A DNA stretch of 64,000 nucleotides from an uncultured Aquimarina sp. (GTDB lineage Bacteria; Bacteroidota; Bacteroidia; Flavobacteriales; Flavobacteriaceae): assembly GCA_947492105.1 (NCBI GenBank), contig CANLMN010000016.1, positions 1 to 64,000 of the forward strand, written 5' to 3'. The notes beneath the pieces were generated by a model. The model did not search any database and was not told the origin of the DNA. It was given only the letters and a program-made list of their open reading frames with translations. Shown piece after piece: positions 34,195-43,051 of the stretch. Numbering within the stretch: the first letter of the stretch is position 1; every line of letters begins with the position of its first letter. Both the position numbers and the translations under genes were made by a program.

Positions 34195-34809
34195 TTATAA
34201 ATCTTCCAGGAGTAGGAGATAGAGGTTTTTTGTAGAACTACCGTAACTCAAAAAATCTTTTTCTTTTTGAGTTTCAAAATTTTTGATAGTAGTAATATTG
34301 GTTGGGATCGTGTTTTTGTTTTTTTGTTTTATTCCTTTGAGACCAGCACTGATATCTTTTATAATTTGGCTCGTAGAGGCTAGTATTACAAAATTATCTG
34401 GTAATTCTGTTAACTTTTTTTCTTTGATTTGATTTGAAGAAATAAGGATTGCACCGCTATCAGCTATTAGATATTCGCAGGTAGCAAAGAAGAATTCTCC
34501 GTGTGTATTAGGCGAAAATTGAAGGTTAAATCCATCAAATTTATGTTGTAGAGATTTATCAAAGCAACATACATTTTTTTCGTACCAATCATTCTCTAAT
34601 AAAATATTATCAAATGCTTCTTGTACTTCTGTAGTTTGATCACAGTATAGGAATTTCCCGCCATTTTGCTTGAAATTGATCATAAATCGCTCGTCAATAG
34701 GCAGATTCATTTCTGGCATATACCTACTAGAAGGCTCTTCCGGTAAAGCACCTTTTTTGGCGTCGGATTTAGAAGAAGAAGAAGAGAATATCTTTTTGAA
34801 TAAACTCAT
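34195..34809 (-). CDS. LUD domain protein (LutC-like)
   Basis: 204 residues. A short Ser/Lys-rich N-terminus (LFKKIFSSSSSKSDAKKG) is followed by the LUD domain with DQTTEVQEAFDNILLENDWY, CEYLIADSGAILISS and LPDNFVILASTSQIIKDISA. LutC proteins take part in lactate oxidation, but here lutA and lutB are absent and the gene heads cdsA-psd-acbP, an order I believe is common in Flavobacteriia. Its actual role is unknown. It begins 73 bp after the ftsH terminator. Confidence 0.82.
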   Translation of the reverse strand: MSLFKKIFSSSSSKSDAKKGALPEEPSSRYMPEMNLPIDERFMINFKQNGGKFLYCDQTTEVQEAFDNILLENDWYEKNVCCFDKSLQHKFDGFNLQFSPNTHGEFFFATCEYLIADSGAILISSNQIKEKKLTELPDNFVILASTSQIIKDISAGLKGIKQKNKNTIPTNITTIKNFETQKEKDFLSYGSSTKNLYLLLLEDL

Positions 34810-34881
34810 ATATTATCAAAACTTATAACGCTTTTATTGCGTTTTAATAAAAGGATCTGTCAATTGCTTTTGCTCAAAGAT

Positions 34882-34923
34882 AAAAAATCTTAGACCAACC
34901 TATTGATTAGTCTAAGATTTTTT
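34882..34923 (-). terminator. Terminator of the rsfS-ftsH unit
   Basis: AAAAAATCTTAGAC (34882-34895) and GTCTAAGATTTTTT (34910-34923) make a perfect 14-bp stem with a 14-base loop. On the minus strand it lies 18 bp after the ftsH stop and ends in a T run. It separates ftsH from the lipid genes downstream. Confidence 0.82.
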
Positions 34924-34941
34924 ACATTTAGCAAGTATGTT

Positions 34942-36894
34942 TTAAGAAGGTTCTACTATAGTATCTTCTTCTTTTTTGTCAAAAGGACGTTCTCCAAAAA
35001 TCTTTTCTAGATTGTCTTTAAAAATAACTTCTTTTTCCAAAAGGACATCGCCAAGCTCTAATAATTTGGCTTTATTGTTTTGTAATAATGTAATAGCTCT
35101 CTGGTATTGTTCTTCGATTAGATTAGAGATCTCCTTATCAATTACTTCACTTGTTTGCTCACTGTATGGTTTGCTGAAATTATATTCATTCTGACCAGAT
35201 GAATCATAATATGTGATATTACCGATTTTGTCATTCAATCCATATACAGTAACCATAGCGCGAGCTTGTTTAGTTACTTTTTCTAAATCACTTAATGCAC
35301 CGGTTGAAATTTCATTAAAAATCACCTTTTCTGCAGCTCTTCCTCCTAATGTTGCGCACATCTCATCAAGCATCTGATTAGGACGTACAATTTGTCGTTC
35401 TTCTGGTAGGTACCAAGCTGCACCAAGTGATTGTCCTCTTGGTACAATAGTAACTTTGACCAGAGGAGCTGCGTGTTCTAGCATCCAACTTACGGTTGCA
35501 TGCCCAGCTTCATGTATCGCAATTGTTCTTTTTTCATTCGGAGTAATAATTTTGTTCTTTTTCTCCAAACCACCAACAATACGGTCTACGGCGTCAAGAA
35601 AATCTTGTTTCTCAACCGCTTTTTTACCCTGTCTTGCAGCAATCAGCGCAGCTTCATTACAAACATTGGCAATATCGGCTCCAGAAAAACCAGGGGTTTG
35701 CTTGGAAAGAAAATCAGTATCTAGATCTACTACTTTTTTCAAAGGAGTTAAATGAACTTCAAAAATTTCTTTTCGTTCTCTTACATCTGGTAAATCAACA
35801 AATATTTGACGATCAAATCTACCTGCACGCATCAATGCTTTATCCAATATATCAGCTCTGTTTGTAGCAGCAATAACAATAACATTGGTATTTGTGCCAA
35901 AACCATCCATTTCTGTCAATAATTGGTTTAGCGTGTTTTCTCGTTCATCATTCGAACCCGAAAAATTATTTTTTCCTCTTGCTCTACCAATAGCATCAAT
36001 CTCATCGATAAAAATAATTGCAGGAGATTTGTCTTTTGCTTGCTTAAAAAGGTCACGAACTCTAGAAGCTCCAACACCAACAAACATTTCTACAAAATCA
36101 GATCCTGATAACGAAAAGAACGGAACCTTAGCTTCACCAGCAACGGCTTTGGCAAGGAGTGTTTTTCCTGTTCCCGGAGGCCCTACTAAGAGAGCTCCTT
36201 TTGGAATTTTACCACCAAGCGAAGTGTATTTTTCAGGATTTTTTAAGAAATCCACTATTTCTTGAACCTCTTCTTTGGCACCTTCTAGACCAGCAACATT
36301 CTGGAAAGAAACTTTGACATCGGTATTTTGATCAAATAACTTGGCCTTGGATTTTCCTATATTGAAAAGCTGTCCTCCTGGACCACCACCGCCACCGCCA
36401 CTCATACGACGCATGATAAAGATCCAAATTCCTATAATCAAAGCAAAAGGTAAAAGAGAAATTAGGATCTCACCCATTAAATTACTTTCTGTACTGTATA
36501 CTACAGCTGTAGAAAGACTATTGTCGCTTTTTATTTGCGAAATTTCATTTTCAAAATTTTGGAGGTCCCCAAATTCAAATTGATAATGCGGTTGTGAACC
36601 AGTTTGTGATAAGAAAGATGTGCCCTTAGAGGCGTCTTTATGCTTATCGGCACTGGCAGCTTGATTTGTCAAATAGACTTTAGCAATCCTTCTATTTACA
36701 ATGACTACTTTATCAATCTCAGCACTTTTTAAGTAGCTTTTGAATTCTGTTACTGTAATTTTGTTTGCATCAGACATGCTGTCTGCATTCATAAAATGTA
36801 ACGCTAAGAAGCCTACTATAATGATAGCATAGATCCAATAGGCACTAAACTTAGGTTTCTTGGTATTATCTGTTTTTTTATCTTCGTTTGCCAT
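34942..36894 (-). CDS. ftsH: ATP-dependent zinc metalloprotease FtsH
   Basis: Membrane-bound AAA+ protease of 650 residues for quality control of membrane proteins. Two transmembrane helices (about 19-35 and 141-162) flank a periplasmic domain, then a Gly-rich linker (SGGGGGGPGG), Walker A GPPGTGKT (238-245), Walker B IIFIDEID (293-300) and the zinc motif HEAGH (461-465). The acidic tail KKEEDTIVEPS is typical. It lies 13 bp after rsfS and is followed by a strong terminator. Confidence 0.97.
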   Translation of the reverse strand: MANEDKKTDNTKKPKFSAYWIYAIIIVGFLALHFMNADSMSDANKITVTEFKSYLKSAEIDKVVIVNRRIAKVYLTNQAASADKHKDASKGTSFLSQTGSQPHYQFEFGDLQNFENEISQIKSDNSLSTAVVYSTESNLMGEILISLLPFALIIGIWIFIMRRMSGGGGGGPGGQLFNIGKSKAKLFDQNTDVKVSFQNVAGLEGAKEEVQEIVDFLKNPEKYTSLGGKIPKGALLVGPPGTGKTLLAKAVAGEAKVPFFSLSGSDFVEMFVGVGASRVRDLFKQAKDKSPAIIFIDEIDAIGRARGKNNFSGSNDERENTLNQLLTEMDGFGTNTNVIVIAATNRADILDKALMRAGRFDRQIFVDLPDVRERKEIFEVHLTPLKKVVDLDTDFLSKQTPGFSGADIANVCNEAALIAARQGKKAVEKQDFLDAVDRIVGGLEKKNKIITPNEKRTIAIHEAGHATVSWMLEHAAPLVKVTIVPRGQSLGAAWYLPEERQIVRPNQMLDEMCATLGGRAAEKVIFNEISTGALSDLEKVTKQARAMVTVYGLNDKIGNITYYDSSGQNEYNFSKPYSEQTSEVIDKEISNLIEEQYQRAITLLQNNKAKLLELGDVLLEKEVIFKDNLEKIFGERPFDKKEEDTIVEPS

Positions 36895-36907
36895 TTAGGT
36901 TTTTCTT

Positions 36908-37279
36908 TTAATAATTTGTTTTTATAGAAGTAGTCTTCGCATCGCCCCATAATCCCTCTATATCATAAAATTCGCGAATGTGTTTTTGAAATACATGTAC
37001 AACGACATTTACATAATCCATCAATACCCATTCTCCATTTTCTAATCCTTCGGTGTGCCAAGGTTTGTCTTTGAGTGCTTTACTAACTGTTTTCTGAACA
37101 GAACCAACTATTGCATTAACTTGCGTGTTTGAAGTTCCATTACAAATAATGAAGTAATCACAAACAGTATTTTCTATTTCGCGGAGATCTAGAATGTCAA
37201 TATCATTCCCTTTAACTTCTTCAATACCTTTTATGATAGTTGCGATCAATTGATCAGAAGTATTTTCTTTTTTTGTCAT
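36908..37279 (-). CDS. rsfS: Ribosome silencing factor
   Basis: Protein of 123 residues of the RsfS/YbeB/DUF143 family, which binds L14 and blocks joining of ribosomal subunits in starvation. Blocks ILDLREIENTVCDYFIICNG, HTEGLENGEWVLMDYVNVVV and IREFYDIEGLWGDA are diagnostic. The ATG at 37279 is used, because the extra ten codons upstream are not conserved. It is cotranscribed with ftsH and divergent from birA, with 100 bp between starts. Confidence 0.93.
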   Translation of the reverse strand: MTKKENTSDQLIATIIKGIEEVKGNDIDILDLREIENTVCDYFIICNGTSNTQVNAIVGSVQKTVSKALKDKPWHTEGLENGEWVLMDYVNVVVHVFQKHIREFYDIEGLWGDAKTTSIKTNY

Positions 37280-37379
37280 GCAATTTTTTAATTTGCGTAA
37301 AGTTATCACTTTTTATGTTGATTTCATTTTTCAACACAGCAGTTTTTTTAATAATAAGCTAAATAATATAATATGTCCT

Positions 37380-38111
37380 ATGCGAATAATCAAAGTTGAT
37401 GCCATTGATTCTACAAATACTTTTTTGCGAGACATGGTTCGTAATCATATGCCAAATGAAGCTATTTGTGTTGTAACAAACTATCAATACAAGGGTCGTG
37501 GTCAAATGGGGACAGAGTGGCAGAGTAATGCTGGTGAAAACCTGATATGCAGTGTCTTTGTTCCTGTCAGTAAGTTGGCATTACAGGATCAATTTTATTT
37601 GGCAAAGGCTGCTTCTTTGGCATTATGTGATGTTTTAAAGGTGTTAAAATTACCTCAAATAGCTATTAAATGGCCAAACGACATTCTGTCAGAGAAAAAG
37701 AAAGTTTGCGGGATTTTGATTGAAAACTGTGTATCTAATGGCAGTCTGGTAGGTGCAATAATTGGTATAGGGCTCAATGTGAATCAAATGAAATTTGTGA
37801 ATTTGCCCAAAGCTGGATCATTAAAAGAAATTATGGGACAACCTTATGAAATTTCTTCAATTTTGGAATCAGTTTTGCAGTATGTAACAAAACGATTCGC
37901 TGATTTTTCTGAAATTCATTTAGAAGAGTTAAAGATTGCCTATGAAGAATTATTATTCCGAAAGAATAAAGTAGCTACTTTTAGTAGTACAAATGGAGCA
38001 TTGTTTACAGCAATTATTAAAAATGTAACTCAAACAGGTAAATTAAATCTTTTGTTGGAAGATGATAAGGTAGAAAGTTTTGAGTTGAAGCAATTAAAAA
38101 TGCATTATTGA
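37380..38111 (+). CDS. birA: Biotin--[acetyl-CoA-carboxylase] ligase
   Basis: Enzyme of 244 residues attaching biotin to carboxylases through biotinyl-AMP. The catalytic core begins DAIDSTNTFLRDM, the adenylate loop is YKGRGQMGTEW, and the block IAIKWPNDI holds the catalytic Lys. There is no N-terminal helix-turn-helix, so it is the monofunctional type and not a repressor. The start at 37380 omits a 34-residue frame extension without conserved sequence. It overlaps coaE by 4 bp. Confidence 0.93.
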   Translation: MRIIKVDAIDSTNTFLRDMVRNHMPNEAICVVTNYQYKGRGQMGTEWQSNAGENLICSVFVPVSKLALQDQFYLAKAASLALCDVLKVLKLPQIAIKWPNDILSEKKKVCGILIENCVSNGSLVGAIIGIGLNVNQMKFVNLPKAGSLKEIMGQPYEISSILESVLQYVTKRFADFSEIHLEELKIAYEELLFRKNKVATFSSTNGALFTAIIKNVTQTGKLNLLLEDDKVESFELKQLKMHY

Positions 38112-38713
38112 TTTTGAAAATAGAAGGAATAAAAGTTGTTGGATTGACTGGAGGCATTGGTAGTGGTAAATCTACAGTTGCTGCTGCGTTTAATAAACTT
38201 GGAGTAGGGGTTTATATTGCCGACACAGAAGCAAAGAGGTTGATGAGAGAAGATGAAGAGCTAAAAAGCAGTATTATTCAGTTATTTGGTCAGAAAGCGT
38301 ATTTGAAAGGAGAACTAAATCGTAAATGGATAAGTTCACAAGTATTTTCGGATAAGGTGCTTTTAGAAAAGCTGAATGCTATAGTACATCCAAAGGTAGC
38401 CGAAGATTTTGCGTCTTGGAAAATTCGTCAGAAGGGAGTTTATGTTATCAAAGAAGCTGCCATTTTGTTTGAAAATGGAGGGTATAAAGAGTGTGATTAT
38501 ACTATTTTGGTGGTTGCTCCAGAGGAAGAACGTATTTTGAGAGTTGTAGAACGAGACAAGGTGTCACGTGAACAAGTGCTAAAAAGAATACAACATCAAT
38601 GGGATGATAAAGAAAAGATACCATTAGCTGATTTTGTACTTACTAATACTAATCTTCAGGAGCTTCCGGATTCTGTGTCTACAATTCACAGAAAAATCAT
38701 GAATGTCATATAA
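38108..38713 (+). CDS. coaE: Dephospho-CoA kinase
   Basis: P-loop kinase of 201 residues for the last step of coenzyme A synthesis. The Walker A is VGLTGGIGSGKSTVAAAF (about 11-28); IADTEAKRLM, HPKVAEDF and AILFENGGY are family blocks. The frame has no ATG before the P-loop: TTG at 38108 overlaps the birA stop (TTGA), with another TTG two codons later. Translational coupling to birA probably sets the start. Confidence 0.93.
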   Translation: MILKIEGIKVVGLTGGIGSGKSTVAAAFNKLGVGVYIADTEAKRLMREDEELKSSIIQLFGQKAYLKGELNRKWISSQVFSDKVLLEKLNAIVHPKVAEDFASWKIRQKGVYVIKEAAILFENGGYKECDYTILVVAPEEERILRVVERDKVSREQVLKRIQHQWDDKEKIPLADFVLTNTNLQELPDSVSTIHRKIMNVI

Positions 38714-38790
38714 ATAATCGTGAAGGGTATTTATGTTAACTTTTGGTTAAACGAAAGTACCAGTAAATGTTAAAGTTTTATTTTTGAGCT

Positions 38791-40359
38791 ATGAATAAAC
38801 GATTATTTATCCTCCTAATTATTCTAATGAGTCTCTCTTTGATTGGAATTATTTTTGTTCAAGGTTATTGGATAAATAATACAGTGAAGAATAATGAAGA
38901 GCAGTTTTCGTTTAATGCAAAACAAGTATTGATATCTGTCGCAGAAAAGATACAGTACGAAGAATTTGAACGGTATTATTTTCCGTTTAGGGCGTTAATT
39001 GATAGTTTGAAAAAACCAGATGTGTCATCAATAGAACAATTGATATTAATTGATCAGAATAAATCAATAGGAGAGACTTTTGTATATGCAAATGATATTC
39101 TAGAAGAGGATTTTAAATTGTCAGAAGCCTTTAGAAAACCTTATATAGATAGTTCAAAATCCGTAGGTAATAAAGAAAAGAATATTATTGATATCGCAAA
39201 AGATACTTCCAAGAAAGATATTGGTCTCAAGGCGGTATCACGATTAGAACGGATTGCAGGTTTGGGGAATTATGAGCAACAATTGTTTCAAAACACTATT
39301 CAGTACTATGCCAATCGGATACCAATCCATAAAAGGATTAACAAAAAAGAGGTAGAGCGATTCTTGGATCAGGAGTTACGAGATCGTAGTATTAAAATTG
39401 ACTATCAATATGCTATTTATAGTAATTCATTGGCAACAAGGGTGAGATCAGAAGATTTTAGTCTAGAGGCACCAACAACATATGGAGTTCCTGTTTTTGT
39501 AAATGATGATGCAACTAGTAATTATCAATTGTTTGTGAATTTTCCAGGAAAGAAAAGGTTTGTGTTATCCTCCATTATGTTGATGGCGGTGTTGTCGATA
39601 ATTTTTACATTCATTATCGTCGTAGCTTATTCAAGTGCTTTATCTCAGTTAATGCAACAACGACAAATATCACAAATAAAAACAGATTTTATTAATAATA
39701 TGACACATGAGCTCAAAACGCCAATTGCAACTATCAATTTGGCCTTAGACTCGATTAAAAACCCCAAAATATCTGGTGATAGCGAAAAAGTGAAACGCTA
39801 TTTGAGAATGATTAGAGAAGAAAATAAACGAATGCATGCACAAGTAGAAAATGTGCTAAGGATATCGCAGTTAGAAAAAAATGAACTAAATATCCAAAAA
39901 GATCGTTTAAAATTACATGATATCATAGAAGAAGCTGTAACACATGTATCTTTGATGATTGAAGATAGAAAAGGATATCTCAAAATGCATTTAGGTGCAT
40001 TGAAGAGTTCTATATTGGCAAACGATTCACATTTTATCAATGTAATTGTGAATATTTTGGACAATGCAATTAAATATTCTGAAGGTGAACCAAAAATTGA
40101 TATTTATACAGAAAACGTGAAAAATAGTATCGTATTAAAAGTGAGAGATCAAGGAATCGGTATGAGTAAAGTTTCTCAAAAAAAAATATTTGAGAAGTTT
40201 TTTAGAGAACATACTGGAGACCTCCATAATGTCAAAGGACATGGGTTAGGTCTTACTTATGTAAAGAGAATTGTAGATGACCATCATGGTCAAATATGGG
40301 TAGAAAGCGAAAAAGGAGTAGGCACAACATTTATTTTAAAATTACCGTTAATATCATAA
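38791..40359 (+). CDS. Sensor histidine kinase
   Basis: Membrane sensor of 522 residues. Transmembrane helices at about 5-25 and 258-282 bracket a periplasmic sensor of some 230 residues that I do not recognise. The dimerisation domain has the phosphoacceptor in MTHELKTPIATI (His306), and the ATPase has NVIVNILDNAIKYSEG (N box), VRDQGIGMS (G1) and GHGLGLTYVKRI (G2). The response regulator gene begins 5 bp downstream. The pair resembles RprX/RprY of Bacteroides; the signal is unknown. Confidence 0.9.
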   Translation: MNKRLFILLIILMSLSLIGIIFVQGYWINNTVKNNEEQFSFNAKQVLISVAEKIQYEEFERYYFPFRALIDSLKKPDVSSIEQLILIDQNKSIGETFVYANDILEEDFKLSEAFRKPYIDSSKSVGNKEKNIIDIAKDTSKKDIGLKAVSRLERIAGLGNYEQQLFQNTIQYYANRIPIHKRINKKEVERFLDQELRDRSIKIDYQYAIYSNSLATRVRSEDFSLEAPTTYGVPVFVNDDATSNYQLFVNFPGKKRFVLSSIMLMAVLSIIFTFIIVVAYSSALSQLMQQRQISQIKTDFINNMTHELKTPIATINLALDSIKNPKISGDSEKVKRYLRMIREENKRMHAQVENVLRISQLEKNELNIQKDRLKLHDIIEEAVTHVSLMIEDRKGYLKMHLGALKSSILANDSHFINVIVNILDNAIKYSEGEPKIDIYTENVKNSIVLKVRDQGIGMSKVSQKKIFEKFFREHTGDLHNVKGHGLGLTYVKRIVDDHHGQIWVESEKGVGTTFILKLPLIS

Positions 40360-40364
40360 AAAAT

Positions 40365-41072
40365 ATGGAAGTAGAGAACAAAAAAATATTATTAGTCGAA
40401 GATGATCCAAACTTTGGAACAGTGCTTAAGGATTATCTTTCCATGAATGATTATGATGTTACTCATGCCAAAAATGGTATGGAAGGCTTCGAAAAATTCA
40501 AAAAAGACGATTATGATCTCTGTATTCTTGATGTAATGATGCCGTATAAAGATGGATTTACATTAGCCAAAGAGATTCGGGAAAAAAGTGCTGATGTACC
40601 AATCATTTTTTTGACAGCTAAGGCTATGAAAGAAGATGTTTTGAAAGGTTATAAAGTGGGAGCAGATGATTATTTAAATAAACCATTTGATAGCGAAGTA
40701 TTGCTGATGAAAATTCATGCCATCATGCAAAGAAAAAATAATGATTCTGTAATAGATAGTAAACAATATGAATTTGCTATAGGAGGTTTTCATTTGAACT
40801 CTAAATTACGTTTCCTCACATTCAAGGACGAAGAAGCGATTAAGCTGTCTCCAAAAGAGAATGAGTTGTTACGATTGCTAGCTTTGCATCTTAATGATTT
40901 AATGCCTAGAGAACTTGCTTTGACAAAAATATGGAGGGATGATAATTATTTTACTTCACGTAGTATGGATGTATACATTGCAAAATTACGGAAGTATTTG
41001 AAAAAAGATAAAACGGTAGAGATTCTTAATATCCACGGAGAAGGTTTTCGTTTGGTTGTGGGGAATTCTTAA
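40365..41072 (+). CDS. OmpR-family response regulator
   Basis: Two-domain regulator of 235 residues. The receiver has the acidic pair VEDD (12-14), phosphorylation site ILDVMMP (Asp56), Thr in FLTAKA and Lys in LNKPFD. The C-terminal winged helix includes IKLSPKENELLRLLALH and RSMDVYIAKLRKYL, as in PhoB/OmpR. The ATG at 40365 is chosen since the upstream frame overlaps the kinase gene. It is the partner of the preceding kinase; a terminator follows at 41101. Confidence 0.92.
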   Translation: MEVENKKILLVEDDPNFGTVLKDYLSMNDYDVTHAKNGMEGFEKFKKDDYDLCILDVMMPYKDGFTLAKEIREKSADVPIIFLTAKAMKEDVLKGYKVGADDYLNKPFDSEVLLMKIHAIMQRKNNDSVIDSKQYEFAIGGFHLNSKLRFLTFKDEEAIKLSPKENELLRLLALHLNDLMPRELALTKIWRDDNYFTSRSMDVYIAKLRKYLKKDKTVEILNIHGEGFRLVVGNS

Positions 41073-41100
41073 AATACAACTAGGATTAATGATGTTATAG

Positions 41101-41137
41101 AAACTGCTAGAAAAGTTTATTTTTTAGCAGTTTTTTT
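41101..41137 (+). terminator. Terminator of the two-component unit, inside the miaA end
   Basis: AAACTGCTA (41101-41109) pairs with TAGCAGTTT (41125-41133), followed by T residues. It is 28 bp after the response regulator stop and overlaps the last codons of convergent miaA, so the same DNA codes the basic C-terminus (KKTAKK) of MiaA. Confidence 0.7.
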
Positions 41138-42031
41138 ATGGATAGATTCCAAAATATTTTCCAAGGTATCGTTATAATCTACCCATAGTATGTCAGCATC
41201 TTTTCTAAACCAAGTTAGTTGTCTTTTGGCAAATCTACGGGTGTTTTTTTTGATTTCCGAAATAGCAAAATCTAGCTCCCATTCACGATCAAAATACCTG
41301 AACAATTCCTTATAACCAACTGTGTTCAAAGCATTGTAGTTCCGAAATTCAAATACATTTTTGGCCTCGTCAAGTAGTCCTTCTTTTATCATGAGATCTA
41401 CTCGCTCATTAATACGATCGTATATTATTGGTCGCTCGGCATTGATTCCAATTTTTATTGTAGAGAATGGGCGTTTTTTCTTTTTTTGCGTTCGGAAAGA
41501 GGAGAAGGATTGACCACTACTTAAAGACACCTCTAAAGCCCGCATTACACGTTGAGTGTTTTGTAAGTCTACAGTTTTGTAATATACTGGATCTAGTTGT
41601 AGTAATTGTTCTTGTAATGCTTTGATTCCTTCATTTTCTAACATGTTTCGAACTTGCGTTTTTGCCTTTTCAGATACTTTAGGAAAAGTGTCTAATCCCT
41701 CGGTCACAGCATCGACATAAAGACCAGAACCACCAACCATAATGACTGTGTCATGTTTCTGGAATAATTTTTCTAGTTTTTGTAGTGCTTCTTTTTCAAA
41801 ATCCCCCACGCTATAAGGATCTTTGATACTGATATGTTGGATAAAATGATGTGGTGCTACTGCCAATTCATCTTTAGAAGGGACAGCGGTTCCGATGGTC
41901 ATTTCTTTAAAAAATTGGCGACTATCTGCAGAAATTATTTCTGTAGTAAAATGACTCGCTAGTTGTAGGCTTAATGTTGTTTTACCAATGGCTGTAGGGC
42001 CAACTATCGTAATTAGGGTTTTATTTTTCAT
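41117..42031 (-). CDS. miaA: tRNA dimethylallyltransferase
   Basis: Enzyme of 304 residues that prenylates A37 in tRNAs reading codons starting with U. The P-loop is TIVGPTAIGKTTLS (about 7-20), followed by SADSRQFF (the DSxQ block), VGGSGLYVDAVTEGLD, and the C-terminal KRQLTWFRKD. The ATG at 42031 is preferred; the extra 23 codons upstream overlap the potassium channel gene. The gene starts inside the end of that channel gene, so the two are probably cotranscribed. Confidence 0.95.
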   Translation of the reverse strand: MKNKTLITIVGPTAIGKTTLSLQLASHFTTEIISADSRQFFKEMTIGTAVPSKDELAVAPHHFIQHISIKDPYSVGDFEKEALQKLEKLFQKHDTVIMVGGSGLYVDAVTEGLDTFPKVSEKAKTQVRNMLENEGIKALQEQLLQLDPVYYKTVDLQNTQRVMRALEVSLSSGQSFSSFRTQKKKKRPFSTIKIGINAERPIIYDRINERVDLMIKEGLLDEAKNVFEFRNYNALNTVGYKELFRYFDREWELDFAISEIKKNTRRFAKRQLTWFRKDADILWVDYNDTLENILESIHKKTAKK

Positions 42032-42857
42032 GGAGATGGTATCCGCATTGATGACAAAACTTTGCGGCATCGCTATGCTTAGATTCATTGCAATTGGCAC
42101 AAGATTGTGTGTTAATAGGTGTTTTGGGCTTAGAGGTATTGCTATATTCTGCAGTTACAATTCCAGTAGGGACAGCAATGATTCCGTATCCCATAACCAT
42201 AATAAAAGTAGCAATTAATTGCCCAAATGGAGTTATAGGTGCGATATCTCCAAATCCAACAGTAGTGAGGGTGACAATACACCAATATACGCTGACAGGG
42301 ATACTTGTAAAACCACTTTCGGCTCCTTCTACAAGATACATTAGAGTTCCCATAATGAAAGAAAGAATAATGACAGCAAACAAAAAAACTGCTATTTTGG
42401 CACGACTAGCCTTCAAAGCGCTACTTAAACCTCTGGCTTCTCCAAGATACCGCGTAACCTTAAGGATACGGAACACCCGTAAAAGGCGTAGTGCACGTAC
42501 GGCCACCAAAGCGTGATAACCCGTTAGAAAAAAGGATAAATATTTGGGTACTGTAGAGAGTAGATCTATGATCCCATAGAAACTAAAAATATACCTGCTT
42601 GGTTTGTTAATAGTTATAATCCGTAGAAAATATTCAATACTAAAAAGAATAGTAATAGCCCATTCTGCTTGATCAAAAAAGTTGTGGTATTTATTATCAA
42701 GAGATTCAACACTTTCTAGCATTACGAGGATAACGCTAAAAAGAATAAGAATAAGTAATATAACATCAAATAGTTTTCCTTCAGGAGTATCTGCTTCATA
42801 AATTATTTCATGAAGTTTGCGTTTCCATTTGGGGCTTACTGTTGTAGTTGTACTCAA
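42021..42857 (-). CDS. Voltage-gated-like potassium channel with C-terminal zinc ribbon
   Basis: Ion channel of 278 residues with six helices. The S4-like segment has regularly spaced Arg (ALRLLRVFRILKVTRYL), the filter is TLTTVGFGD (about 205-213) and helix S6 ends in VPTGIVTAEY. The last 30 residues contain two CxxC pairs, CANC and CHQC, as in a zinc ribbon. No ATG fits: the frame starts at TTG 42857. Overlaps the miaA start by 11 bp. The ribbon could serve assembly or regulation; this is inference. Confidence 0.85.
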   Translation of the reverse strand: MSTTTTVSPKWKRKLHEIIYEADTPEGKLFDVILLILILFSVILVMLESVESLDNKYHNFFDQAEWAITILFSIEYFLRIITINKPSRYIFSFYGIIDLLSTVPKYLSFFLTGYHALVAVRALRLLRVFRILKVTRYLGEARGLSSALKASRAKIAVFLFAVIILSFIMGTLMYLVEGAESGFTSIPVSVYWCIVTLTTVGFGDIAPITPFGQLIATFIMVMGYGIIAVPTGIVTAEYSNTSKPKTPINTQSCANCNESKHSDAAKFCHQCGYHLHEK

Positions 42858-43051
42858 AAGTGTTTCTTTTTCTAAAAGTAAAAATAGTTAAACTTTTTTT
42901 TATAGGAACTAATGTGATTCTTTATCAAACAAAATTATAGTGCTCAAAAAGGTTTTGTGTCGATGCATATAATTATGTAATATATTGATACTGTGTTATA
43001 ATTTATTTTATTTATGACAAGTGTTGTTTGTTCACAGATTGGTTAGAAGAT

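Noticed and set aside
35885-36265. 126-codon frame antisense to ftsH
   Set aside because: It is a shadow of the well-conserved AAA+ region of ftsH; no start signal or known motif.
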